A DNA stretch of 64,000 nt from GCA-2746605 sp963704835 (GTDB lineage: Bacteria > Bacteroidota > Ignavibacteria > Ignavibacteriales > Melioribacteraceae): NCBI GenBank assembly GCA_963704835.1, contig CAVPHW010000001.1:124001-188000 (forward strand). Reading direction: 5' to 3'. Below the pieces are notes generated by a model. It saw nothing but the letters and a program-made list of their open reading frames with translations. It was not told where the DNA came from and ran no database searches. The position numbers and the translations under genes are program-made. This document shows positions 55,734-63,933 of the stretch, one piece after another. Within the stretch, counting starts at the first letter, position 1. Each line of letters begins with the position of its first letter.

Positions 55734-55825
55734 CAACCATTGGTGAGTTGATTATTATAAGAGATTGGTTCCCCCCAATAAATCTCTTATGTGAAGGAAT
55801 TTTTAACTCATGATGGTTGTTTTTT
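55734..55825 (+). ncRNA. Nested three-tier hairpin with T-run (structured RNA or terminator)
   Basis: Three nested stems lie 36 bases after the OmpA stop: outer CAACCAT (55734-55740)/ATGGTTG (55813-55819); middle GTGAGTT (55743-55749)/AACTCAT (55805-55811, one G-T pair); inner AAGAGATT (55759-55766)/AATCTCTT (55781-55788). A T6 run (55820-55825) follows directly. A 92-base hairpin with internal loops is large for a simple terminator, so a 3'-derived small RNA is possible (inference). Confidence 0.5.
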
Positions 55826-55953
55826 ATTTTGTACCGTTACTTGTATAACTCCAACAATTTAATCTCAACTGATAATAAGTTAATTGTAAAAATAATTTTT
55901 GTTTTTAGCTGATAAAAAAATTAGTTTTAATCAGAACAAATTTTCTGATAACT

Positions 55954-56385
55954 ATGACAGTAATATTTTCAAAAAAATGCGAACTAGCACTTCAAGCAGT
56001 ATTATTTCTTTCCATTAAAAAAGAACAGGTGATTTTTAACTCACAGGAAGTTTCTGATGAGCTTAAGGTTCCTAAAGAGTTCGTATCTAAAATGCTTCAA
56101 ACAATGACTGAAAGTGGAATTATTGGATCAAAGAAAGGGAAAAATGGCGGTTTCTATTTGGCACGTCGACCTAGTGAAATTAAATTAATTGAAATTGTTG
56201 AAGCCATTGATGGCTTAAGTGTTTTTAATAATTGTGTACTTGGTTTCCCAAATTGTAGTAACGAACATCCTTGTCCAGTTCATAATAAATGGGGAAAAAT
56301 TAGAGACGAGGCATTTAAAATGTTAAGCGAAGAAACACTTGAAGAATTAAAAGAAAAGACGCTAAAAAAAATCCTTACGCTGTAA
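55954..56385 (+). CDS. Rrf2 family regulator with three cysteines
   Basis: A 143-residue winged-helix regulator: CELALQAVLFLS (residue 9 on), ELKVPKEFVSKMLQTMTESGII as recognition helix, and KKGKNGGFYLARRPSEI as the wing. The Fe-S ligand region has Cys 94, 101 and 107 (CVLGFPNCSNEHPCPVHNKW), the pattern of IscR/NsrR/RsrR proteins that bind [2Fe-2S] or [4Fe-4S] and sense NO, iron or redox. It is convergent with the EamA gene by 11 bases. Three genes further on lies a DUF438/hemerythrin gene, so NO sensing is the leading guess. Confidence 0.9.
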   Translation: MTVIFSKKCELALQAVLFLSIKKEQVIFNSQEVSDELKVPKEFVSKMLQTMTESGIIGSKKGKNGGFYLARRPSEIKLIEIVEAIDGLSVFNNCVLGFPNCSNEHPCPVHNKWGKIRDEAFKMLSEETLEELKEKTLKKILTL

Positions 56386-57277
56386 ATTTTAATTTCTTTA
56401 ACTGAACGAGAATTGCTCCAATCGCGGCTAAAAACATTCCAATTCCTTCTTGTGTAGTGATCATTTCGCCAAGAAAAATCCAAGCTAAAAAAGCAATTTG
56501 AATTAACATTGTACCATTTATAATACTCGATTCCATAGCGGTGAGATTTCTTAAAGTTAAATTCCAAATTGTAAATGCGAAAGCAGTATTTACTCCAGCA
56601 AGCCAAACCAGGTATATCATATTTTTATAGCTAATACTTGGAAATCCATTAAAAGAGAGACCAATTAGCAACAAAATGATTGCTCCAATTCCCATGCTTG
56701 TAAAAGTTATAATAAGTGGGCTAATATCTTTCTTTCTGTTTATATCTCTACCAATTATTGCCGAGCCAGCATTTGCTAGAACACCAAACAACATTACTGC
56801 TAAACCAAGCAGTTCATTTTCTAGAAGTGCAATCGGAAAAAAATAAGTCAGGACTCCAAAAAGAAATAATAGTGTTCCAATCCATTGCAAAAAGGTTGGT
56901 TTTTCATTTATTAAAATAATTCCTAAAACTGCAACAATTATTGGAGTAAGATTCAGCATCAAACTAACCGTTACAGAGGGTAGCAATGATAACCCTAAAA
57001 ATTGAGCTCCTTGAGTAAAAGTGTAAAAAACAAATCCCAGAAGAATAATTTTCTTCCATTGAGATTGGCTCAGGCTCTTTATCTCCGCACGATATTTTTT
57101 TCTAAAAAATATAAATGGTAGAAAACACAAAAATGCCAATGAATAACGCAAACCAGCAAAAGTGATTGGAGGAATTTCAACCAAGCCCCATTTAATAAGA
57201 ATAAAAGAAGTTGACCATAAGAATGTCACAAAAAGAGCTTGAAAAATTGTGAATACGTGACGAGGTTTACTTTCCAT
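56375..57277 (-). CDS. EamA/DMT superfamily transporter
   Basis: A 300-residue ten-helix transporter made of two EamA repeats. The first has FVTFLWSTSFILIKWGL and PITFAGLRYSLAFLCFLPF; the second has ANAGSAIIGRDINRK and AGVNTAFAFTIWNLTLRNL, then MESSIINGTMLIQIAFLAW. It exports small metabolites (amino acids or cofactors). I start at ATG 57277; the TTG just before it is less likely. It starts 4 bases after the stop of the methyltransferase on the same strand. Confidence 0.9.
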   Translation of the reverse strand: MESKPRHVFTIFQALFVTFLWSTSFILIKWGLVEIPPITFAGLRYSLAFLCFLPFIFFRKKYRAEIKSLSQSQWKKIILLGFVFYTFTQGAQFLGLSLLPSVTVSLMLNLTPIIVAVLGIILINEKPTFLQWIGTLLFLFGVLTYFFPIALLENELLGLAVMLFGVLANAGSAIIGRDINRKKDISPLIITFTSMGIGAIILLLIGLSFNGFPSISYKNMIYLVWLAGVNTAFAFTIWNLTLRNLTAMESSIINGTMLIQIAFLAWIFLGEMITTQEGIGMFLAAIGAILVQLKKLKFTA

Positions 57278-57281
57278 CAAT

Positions 57282-58019
57282 TTACCTAGTTTTTTTTAGC
57301 ACAATTATTAGATTTGGCGATTGATCTTCATAGTAAGTATCTTTAGTTAAACTTCCGAAGATCTCAATATTAAATCCATATTCCCCTGCAAGTCTTCTAA
57401 AATCACTTTCAGAATGTGGATACAATTTTGTTATAATCTGACTTTTCTTATTCTTTAATTTTTCGGTTTTGTCAATAATAAAATCAATATGATTTGGATG
57501 GATATTATATTTTCTGATAATAGAAATGTTATCGTTTTCAAATTCATTTAGCAAATACATTCCACTTTTGGGAAGTTTTGAATAGTTAATTACTTGAAGA
57601 ATGATAGTGCCATCCGAATTTAAGTAATCACTAAGTTTCTTAATTAATAATTTGAGCTCTTCTGGAATAATATTAGCTATAGTATTTCCTAAGGAAACTA
57701 TAAAATCGTAGCTTTTATTTGTTGTATTAAATTTTGTTAAGTCGGACTGAATAAAATATATTTCTACTTTATAATTTTCAGCATTATTTTTTGCCTGCTC
57801 AAGCATCCCTTTTGAGTGATCAACTGCGTGCACGACTAATCCAAGTTGAGTTAGAGCAATAGAATCAACACCTGATCCACAGCCTAAATCTAACGCATTT
57901 ATATAATTTGATAAAATAAATTTTTTCAAACTCTTCGTTTTATTTTGAAGAGAATTTTCAAAATTTATCATAGCGTCATAATCGTCAGAAAGCGAAGTGT
58001 AAAATTCCGAGTTATTCAT
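57282..58019 (-). CDS. Class I SAM-dependent methyltransferase
   Basis: A 245-residue methyltransferase starting at ATG 58019 (MNNSEFYTSLSDDYDAMINFE), which removes the overlap with the upstream DUF1858 gene. Motif I is ALDLGCGSGVDSIALTQLG; VHAVDHSKGMLEQAKNN is motif II, and YDFIVSLGNTIANIIP motif IV. The YTSLSDDYDAMI opening and compact C-terminal half resemble glycine N-methyltransferase- or UbiE-like methyltransferases. It lies 4 bases after the DUF1858-DUF2249 gene, so is co-translated with the redox-sensing pair. Substrate unknown. Confidence 0.82.
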   Translation of the reverse strand: MNNSEFYTSLSDDYDAMINFENSLQNKTKSLKKFILSNYINALDLGCGSGVDSIALTQLGLVVHAVDHSKGMLEQAKNNAENYKVEIYFIQSDLTKFNTTNKSYDFIVSLGNTIANIIPEELKLLIKKLSDYLNSDGTIILQVINYSKLPKSGMYLLNEFENDNISIIRKYNIHPNHIDFIIDKTEKLKNKKSQIITKLYPHSESDFRRLAGEYGFNIEIFGSLTKDTYYEDQSPNLIIVLKKTR

Positions 58020-58023
58020 ATTG

Positions 58024-58542
58024 TTATAATTTCTTTTTAATAAATGTATGAACCTCATCAGTAGATTTTGTCAATGAATATGATTCAAATCCTTTTTCCT
58101 TAACAATCTCAACTAAAGGTCCAGGGAAAAAAGGAGTTATTAAACAATATATTTCATTTTCATTTAGGGTCAAAATTTCTTTTATAACCTTATCAACAGG
58201 ATGAACACCATTTTCTAAATCGGCTCTTGCATCATAAGTTATTTTGATATTTGCCTCTTTTACCCAACTTGGTATTTCTTTTTTGGCGGACTTATTTTCT
58301 TCCAAAACAATTTCTTCTTGTCCGACCGCTAATCTAAGCTGATTAAGTAATTCTGGCAAAGACACTTCTCCAACCTTGCTTACTTGTCGTAGGGTTGTAA
58401 CTTTTCCTAATGTATTCCGTATTACAGAATTTTTCATTTTATTAAAGGAGGGAACAATTTCTATAAACCTATCCTCAAGCTCAGGATAGGCTTGCAATAA
58501 TTCTGACACTTTTATTTCAGGTGTAATTTGTATTTTATTCAT
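58024..58542 (-). CDS. DUF1858-DUF2249 domain protein
   Basis: A 172-residue two-domain protein. Residues 1-70 are DUF1858 (ITPEIKVSELLQAYPELEDRF, then KNSVIRNTLGKVTTLRQVS). Residues 90-172 are DUF2249, a TusA-like alpha/beta domain (KITYDARADLENGVHPVDKV, then NEIYCLITPFFPGPLVEIVKEKG) ending in KKL. These domains occur in NO- and low-oxygen-response operons of Gram-positive and FCB bacteria. It lies 27 bases after the DUF438-hemerythrin-PAS gene on the same strand. Confidence 0.85.
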   Translation of the reverse strand: MNKIQITPEIKVSELLQAYPELEDRFIEIVPSFNKMKNSVIRNTLGKVTTLRQVSKVGEVSLPELLNQLRLAVGQEEIVLEENKSAKKEIPSWVKEANIKITYDARADLENGVHPVDKVIKEILTLNENEIYCLITPFFPGPLVEIVKEKGFESYSLTKSTDEVHTFIKKKL

Positions 58543-58569
58543 AATGTTATCATTTTCTAAATTCTATTT

Positions 58570-59802
58570 TTATTTATCATAAGTAAGCAATCTTCTTTCG
58601 TCATCAATTTTATTTATTTGAGTTATGTCCTGAGTAACTTCAACCGTTCCAAGATATTCACTTTTTGTATTTCGAACTGCGTAATAAGCAATGTGAATTA
58701 ATTTACCTCCCATGTTAATCCAAAAAACAGCTTCGTCTTGCTTTCCTTCTTTAAAATCTGAAACAATTTGATTAACAATATGAACACTTGAAGGAGGGTG
58801 ACAGTATTGAACTTCCCTACCCAAAATTGCTTTGTTCCGATCAAAAACTCTCTCTTTGCCGTGAGAAAAATATCTAACCTTATCATCTTTATCAACAAAA
58901 GTTAAGTCTTGTGGAATGCTGTTCAGCATTGATTCAAGTTCTTCAACTGTAAAAGATCCGGTTGAAAGCTTTATTTTATTATCATTTTTAATTTCCTCAT
59001 TGGGCGCAATTGTTACATTTGGTATCCATTCAACTTCTGGTGAATATAAACAATAGCCAATCTCACTACTTTGATTGTAAATTTCGTACCAGTCTATTTC
59101 TGTTAAAATATCCATGCACATAGGGAAAAGAATTTGTTCCTCTTTGTAAAACATGTCACTAATTGATTTGAGGGTTGGCTGAAACATTAATTCCCAATAT
59201 CCTTCTAGATCTTCTTTTCTTACTTCTGGACTAGTTCTTAATAGCTCAATGCTTGATTTTAAAAATCCCCTAACCTCATCATGTTTTCCCCACATTACCA
59301 TTGGCGGACCGGTGATATTGTTCTTTTCTAAATAGGGGAAAACTAAGTTTTCCTTTCTGACATAATGCTTGTCAACATCCATTAAATTATTAAAATGGTT
59401 GTGAATTGCAGATAATATATCATTGCAGTTTTCATCCGATAATTTAGAAAGAATTTTTTGATACGAATCTTCAACACGATTTATTTCATTTTGGAGGGCT
59501 TTGTTTTCTTTTATAAAAGTATCAACTGGGTGACCCAAAGGAACATCTTTAGACATCGAGGTATCAATATTACCTTTTAATGCTTCAGTATGTATATCGC
59601 AGAACTTTAATACTTCTTCTCTTTCTAATCCTTCTTGTATTAATTCTTCTTCAGCTTGAACTACTTCTCCATATGGAACACTCCCCATTAGTTGCGTAAG
59701 TTCTTTTTGAACTTCAGAAGCAGATTTATCCTTGTGCAAAGTTAGAATAAGCTCCTTTAGTTTATCTACTCTATTTCTACTATTATTTATTAATTCACTC
59801 AT
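58570..59802 (-). CDS. DUF438-hemerythrin-PAS protein
   Basis: A 410-residue multidomain protein. Residues 1-80 are DUF438 (LKELILTLHKDKSASEVQKE, then LMGSVPYGEVVQAEEELIQE). Residues about 130-245 are a hemerythrin HHE domain with HNHFNNLMDVDKHYVRKENL, the di-iron His/Glu set (H-x3-E, EExxL-like). Residues about 300-410 are a PAS domain with LTFVDKDDKVRYFSHGKERV and LGTVEVTQDITQI. It likely binds O2 or NO at a di-iron centre and signals through PAS, or passes nitrosative-stress input. It starts the minus-strand sensing run. Confidence 0.9.
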   Translation of the reverse strand: MSELINNSRNRVDKLKELILTLHKDKSASEVQKELTQLMGSVPYGEVVQAEEELIQEGLEREEVLKFCDIHTEALKGNIDTSMSKDVPLGHPVDTFIKENKALQNEINRVEDSYQKILSKLSDENCNDILSAIHNHFNNLMDVDKHYVRKENLVFPYLEKNNITGPPMVMWGKHDEVRGFLKSSIELLRTSPEVRKEDLEGYWELMFQPTLKSISDMFYKEEQILFPMCMDILTEIDWYEIYNQSSEIGYCLYSPEVEWIPNVTIAPNEEIKNDNKIKLSTGSFTVEELESMLNSIPQDLTFVDKDDKVRYFSHGKERVFDRNKAILGREVQYCHPPSSVHIVNQIVSDFKEGKQDEAVFWINMGGKLIHIAYYAVRNTKSEYLGTVEVTQDITQINKIDDERRLLTYDK

Positions 59803-59924
59803 AATTACACCCTAACAATTGTTTATTTAGCGCAAATATAAATAATAAGAATAAAAAATCCGATTAATTATTTTTATTTTACCTTCTTAAGGAAGAGATA
59901 TTTTGCTCTTCTCTTATTTTTTTC

Positions 59925-59977
59925 TTGACAAATCGAAAAACACACTGTATATTTGTTAGTGAACGTTAACAAATATA
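59925..59977 (+). promoter_or_regulatory. Near-consensus promoter with overlapping 11-bp inverted-repeat operator
   Basis: TTGACA (59925-59930), a 17-base spacer and TATATT (59948-59953) form an almost ideal sigma-70-type promoter. The -10 box begins the left arm of a perfect inverted repeat TATATTTGTTA (59948-59958)/TAACAAATATA (59967-59977) with an 8-base centre. The repeat ends 15 bases before the TetR ATG. This is strong evidence for repression by that TetR protein, though binding is untested. Confidence 0.8.
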
Positions 59978-59991
59978 ATTGGAAAGTAAAA

Positions 59992-60573
59992 ATGGGAAGA
60001 CTTACAACAGAAGAAAGACAAAAAATGATTATCGATGAAACTCTTAATATTATCCACGAAGGCGGCTATGAAGCTCTATCAATCAGGGAGTTGGCAACAA
60101 GAGTAAAAATTAGCGAACCTGCTATTTATCGGCATTTTTTAAATAAAGAAGATATTGTATTAGGTATTCTATCTAGAATAAGCAATTTTGATAAAAAATT
60201 AGTTGAGAGTATAAACAAAAAAGTATCTCCTAAAGAAAAATTAAACGAATTTATCTATTTCCATTTCGATTTTCTTGAAAAAAATAAAAATATGACTTCT
60301 GTAATATTCTCGGAAGATATGTTTACCCAAAGCAAAATTCTTAAAGAGAAATTAATGCAGATTATTTCACATAGGCAGAAGTTGATTATTGGTATTATTA
60401 ATGAGATAAAGAGTAATAGTAAAATTAAAGATATTAATGAAGCGGAACTTTCAAAAATAATTATTGGATTTATTAGAATGACTGTGCTTGAGTGGAAACT
60501 AAGTGATTTTAGCTTCTCTTTAAAAGATAAAGGTAGAACAATTACAAGTACTTTTGAAAAGTTAATTTTTTAA
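59992..60573 (+). CDS. TetR/AcrR family regulator
   Basis: A 193-residue regulator starting at ATG 59992 (MGRLTTEERQKMI), not at an in-frame TTG that lies inside the operator. GGAAAG is its ribosome site. The helix-turn-helix is YEALSIRELATRVKISEPAIYRHFLNKEDIV (key residues A-x3-V, YRHF-x-NKE). The rest is the ligand domain. It heads the run TetR, membrane protein, second TetR, MMPL pump, and should bind the inverted repeat just upstream. The likely effectors are the pump's substrates. Confidence 0.92.
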   Translation: MGRLTTEERQKMIIDETLNIIHEGGYEALSIRELATRVKISEPAIYRHFLNKEDIVLGILSRISNFDKKLVESINKKVSPKEKLNEFIYFHFDFLEKNKNMTSVIFSEDMFTQSKILKEKLMQIISHRQKLIIGIINEIKSNSKIKDINEAELSKIIIGFIRMTVLEWKLSDFSFSLKDKGRTITSTFEKLIF

Positions 60574-60602
60574 AATATCTAAAAATAATTAGGAAATTAA
60601 AA

Positions 60603-61019
60603 ATGACGTATACAATTGGAAAGTGGAATCTTGGAATTGGATTAATCACGATGGCAAGCTTTATGGCTTATGGCTTCTATCTTATTTATGCACGGGATTT
60701 TGCTCCTGATAAAGACATTTGGATTGCCGGTAATGCAGTTGCTCCGCACTTTGAAGCACGTTTGGCACATGTTCATGGAAATCTTTTTGCCTTTCTAAAT
60801 ATTGTATTTGGATATTTACTTATGAAGTTACCATTAGAGATAAAATCGGCAAGAATAATTTCTTATCTGACACTTATTGGAATTTTAATGCCTTTAGGCA
60901 TACTTGGAGAACTTTATCTCGGGTTACCACCAATTTTCGTAGTAATTGGAGCAATATCGATTCTATCTGCCACACTTCTGTTTGGAATAAGCGCTTTGAA
61001 AATGAAATTAAACAATTAA
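60603..61019 (+). CDS. Small four-helix membrane protein
   Basis: A 138-residue membrane protein with helices near residues 10-30, 57-75, 82-104 and 107-130, and a His-containing loop PHFEARLAHVHGNLFAFL. The paired His residues in LAHVHG suggest metal or heme binding, without further support. I do not recognise a named family. It sits between two TetR genes with zero spacing to the second, so it belongs to the pump operon. Confidence 0.7.
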   Translation: MTYTIGKWNLGIGLITMASFMAYGFYLIYARDFAPDKDIWIAGNAVAPHFEARLAHVHGNLFAFLNIVFGYLLMKLPLEIKSARIISYLTLIGILMPLGILGELYLGLPPIFVVIGAISILSATLLFGISALKMKLNN

Positions 61020-61619
61020 ATGAAATCGAAAGAGAAAATAAAAAAAATTTATGATCTTGCTGAAGAACATATTCTGAAAGAGGGAATAACAAGACTCAAT
61101 ATCTCTAATTTATGCAGCTGCTTAGAGATGAGTAAAAAAACCTTTTACAAAGAATTCCAAAGCAAGGAGCAATTTATTAAAAATCTTTATCTAAAAAACC
61201 TAAGTAATTCCTATTTAGAAGTGATTTGTATTATACAAAAAAAGAATTCGTTCTTTGAAAAATTTGAAGGCATTTCAAAAATTGTTGAACGAGGATTACC
61301 GTTATTTAATAATAATGCAATTTTGGAATTATATGGAAAGTATCCCCAAATAGTATCACAAATAAATTCGTTTAAGGAGCAGAGAATTATTCCAATGTTT
61401 GTTTTGCTAATTAAAAAAGCTCAAGAGCATAAAATTATTAATAATTTCGAACCAAGAATTATTTTTGACATTTTTTATTTGACAATATCCTCTATTCAAG
61501 CAACGGAAAACAAACAAATAGTAACTCAAAGAAATATAGGTTTTAACGACGTTTTTAATATCCTTCTGAAAGGTGTTTTAACCCGGAAGGGGAAAAATTT
61601 TATAAATTATGTTAGCTAA
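61020..61619 (+). CDS. Second TetR family regulator of the pump operon
   Basis: A 199-residue regulator with helix-turn-helix ILKEGITRLNISNLCSCLEMSKKTFYKEFQSK, abbreviated as NISNLCSCLEM then SKKTFYKEF, the TetR fold in divergent form. The C-terminal ligand domain follows. Its ATG abuts the stop of the membrane protein gene. It may be a separate sensor for the MMPL pump or act with the first TetR. A TGTTAGCTAACA palindrome overlaps its stop codon. Confidence 0.85.
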   Translation: MKSKEKIKKIYDLAEEHILKEGITRLNISNLCSCLEMSKKTFYKEFQSKEQFIKNLYLKNLSNSYLEVICIIQKKNSFFEKFEGISKIVERGLPLFNNNAILELYGKYPQIVSQINSFKEQRIIPMFVLLIKKAQEHKIINNFEPRIIFDIFYLTISSIQATENKQIVTQRNIGFNDVFNILLKGVLTRKGKNFINYVS

Positions 61620-61621
61620 CA
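61610..61621. promoter_or_regulatory. TGTTAGCTAACA palindrome before the pump gene
   Basis: A perfect 12-base palindrome 19 bases upstream of the MMPL ATG and overlapping the second TetR stop. Its TGTTA/TAACA half-sites match those in the inverted repeat at 59948-59977, so it could be a second operator or an mRNA element. The match is suggestive only. Confidence 0.35.
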
Positions 61622-61640
61622 TTAACTATAGGAAGAACAA

Positions 61641-63932
61641 ATGAACACACTATTAATAAGACTGCTCAAATATCCTTACTGGATTTCTGCGATCATCTTA
61701 GTTATCTCAGTATTGTTTTTTACTAAAATGATTGAAAACTCACGAATGGAAACAGATCTCGATGAATATATGCCGCAAGATCATCCGGCTTTTGTTTACA
61801 GCGACCAAGCAGAAGAATGGTTTAATATTAAAGATGGAATTATTATAGCCATAGAAAATAAGGAAGGGATTTATAATGAAGAAACCCTTCAGATAATAAA
61901 GGACGTAACAAAAACTTTCCAAAAATTACCACAAATTGAAAAAGCTGAAGTAACTTCTCTTTATACTGCAGATAATATTGTTGGAACAGAGGACGGAATG
62001 GACGTTAAAGCCTTCTTCAAAAACATCCCTACATCACATGAAGAATTTAATGAGCTAAGAGAAAAAGTAAGAACAAATGAAATGGTATTCGGAAGATTAG
62101 TTTCTGAAGACGAAACAGTTTCTGTAATTATTGCAGCAATAAATGACAATGTTTTTACACAGGAGTTTTATAATGAAATTCTTGAACTAGCCAAACAAGC
62201 TGAAACAGAAAATGTAAAACTTCATGTTGCAGGAAGACCAATAATTGAAGGGACAATGGCTTTGTTGGGACCAGCTGATATGCAAAAAATGGTGCCAATA
62301 GTTCTACTGGTAATTATTATTGTGCTGTATTTAACTTTAAGAAGTGTCCGAAGTACAATCCTAACCTTGCTGGTTGTATTGTTCAGTACGGTTTGGGCTT
62401 TCGGACTGATGGCGCTATTTGACATCCCCATTTATGCAGTTTCAACAATGATACCAGTTATGCTAATTGCAATTGGGGTTGCTGATGGAGTTCACCTTTA
62501 CAGTCATTTGCAGCTTTATGTAAATAAACACCCTAAAGCGACGAAGAAAGAAGCGGTTTCTGATATGCTTGTCAAAATGTGGAAACCAGTTGTAATGACT
62601 TCTGTCACAACAGCAGTCGGATTTATTTCGCTATTGACATCACAGGTATATCCTATTAAATATTTTGGTTTATTCACGGCGTTTGGAGTTATGGCAGCAA
62701 TGGTTTTCTCTTTGGTTTTAATTCCAGCTGGAATTATGATATTCAAATTACCTAAACCAAAAGTTAAAGCAGAGAAAAGTTCAGATCATCATTTCGCATA
62801 CAATACAGCACTAAAAATATTAAAATATAAGAGTGTTTCAATTTTTGCTACTATTATAATTGTGGGTGTTTCAATAGTTGGTATTGGCAAGGTTTGGATT
62901 AACTCATCCTTCTTAGATAAATTTGAAAAAGACAGTGAAATAGTTCTAACTGATGCATTTATTAATGAACATTTCGGGGGAACTTCAACATTAAATTTAA
63001 TATTAGACAGTGAAGAAAAAGATGCATTTAAAAATCCTGATGTTTTGAAATTAGTTGATAGAATGCAAAAAAATGTAGTTGATTCACTTCATCTTGTTGG
63101 TAATTCATTTTCACTTACGGATTACATTAATAGAATGAATAAAGTAATGCATGCTGATGATGAGCAATTTAATGAAATACCTGATGACCAAAATTTAATA
63201 GCACAATATTTACTACTATATGAAATGTCCGGCGATCCGGAAAATCTTTGGAAAGTTGTGGATTACAAATACAATAAACTTAACGTCAATTTTCAATTAA
63301 AAAGCGATAACTCAAAAACAATTAATGCGGCAATAGCTGAAATTGAATTATTCAAAGATGATTTTGAAAAACTTGGAATAAAAATGAATTATGCCGGCTC
63401 AGGATATAAAGGATTAGTATTTACCGACTTAATTCTAGAAGGGCAAATCATGAGTTTGGTGCTTTCGCTAATAATAGTAATTCTTCTTCTAGGATTGATG
63501 TTTAAGAATATTAAAATTGGGATAATTGGATCAGTACCGATTATTATTACAGCAGTAATAGGCTTTGGAGTTATGGGATGGTTGAATATTCCACTTAATA
63601 CAACAACGGCTCTCTTATCGAGTATCGCAATTGGAATTGGAATTGATTATGCTGTGCATTTTATAGAGCAATATAAAATCAATTCGCAAAGTGGTAATAA
63701 ACTTTTGACTGCACAAAAAACAATGTCACATTCTGGAAGAGCAATACTATTTAATGCGGTAGTTGTTATTGCCGGATTTTTAGTGCTTCTCTTTTCGGTA
63801 TTCCCTCCGAATAGAGAACTTGGAGCTCTGGTTTCACTAAATATGTTTGTCAGCTTTGTAGGAACAGTTACAATTATGATGATTTTATTGAATAAAACAA
63901 ATATATACTTTAACAATAAAAAGGAGAACTAA
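61641..63932 (+). CDS. RND/MMPL family exporter
   Basis: A 763-residue exporter of the small-RND (MMPL/HpnN-like) class: helix one (PYWISAIILVISVLFFTKM), a periplasmic domain, helices two to six (from MVPIVLLVIIIVLYLTLRSV), the sterol-sensing-like motif AIGVADGVHLYSHLQLY with the D of the proton relay, a second periplasmic domain, and helices eight to twelve with AIGIGIDYAVHFIEQY as the second GxxxD motif. It exports lipids or hydrophobic metabolites. It has AGGAAG before its ATG and is followed after one base by a gene with its own AAGGAG site. Confidence 0.92.
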   Translation: MNTLLIRLLKYPYWISAIILVISVLFFTKMIENSRMETDLDEYMPQDHPAFVYSDQAEEWFNIKDGIIIAIENKEGIYNEETLQIIKDVTKTFQKLPQIEKAEVTSLYTADNIVGTEDGMDVKAFFKNIPTSHEEFNELREKVRTNEMVFGRLVSEDETVSVIIAAINDNVFTQEFYNEILELAKQAETENVKLHVAGRPIIEGTMALLGPADMQKMVPIVLLVIIIVLYLTLRSVRSTILTLLVVLFSTVWAFGLMALFDIPIYAVSTMIPVMLIAIGVADGVHLYSHLQLYVNKHPKATKKEAVSDMLVKMWKPVVMTSVTTAVGFISLLTSQVYPIKYFGLFTAFGVMAAMVFSLVLIPAGIMIFKLPKPKVKAEKSSDHHFAYNTALKILKYKSVSIFATIIIVGVSIVGIGKVWINSSFLDKFEKDSEIVLTDAFINEHFGGTSTLNLILDSEEKDAFKNPDVLKLVDRMQKNVVDSLHLVGNSFSLTDYINRMNKVMHADDEQFNEIPDDQNLIAQYLLLYEMSGDPENLWKVVDYKYNKLNVNFQLKSDNSKTINAAIAEIELFKDDFEKLGIKMNYAGSGYKGLVFTDLILEGQIMSLVLSLIIVILLLGLMFKNIKIGIIGSVPIIITAVIGFGVMGWLNIPLNTTTALLSSIAIGIGIDYAVHFIEQYKINSQSGNKLLTAQKTMSHSGRAILFNAVVVIAGFLVLLFSVFPPNRELGALVSLNMFVSFVGTVTIMMILLNKTNIYFNNKKEN

Positions 63933-63933
63933 A

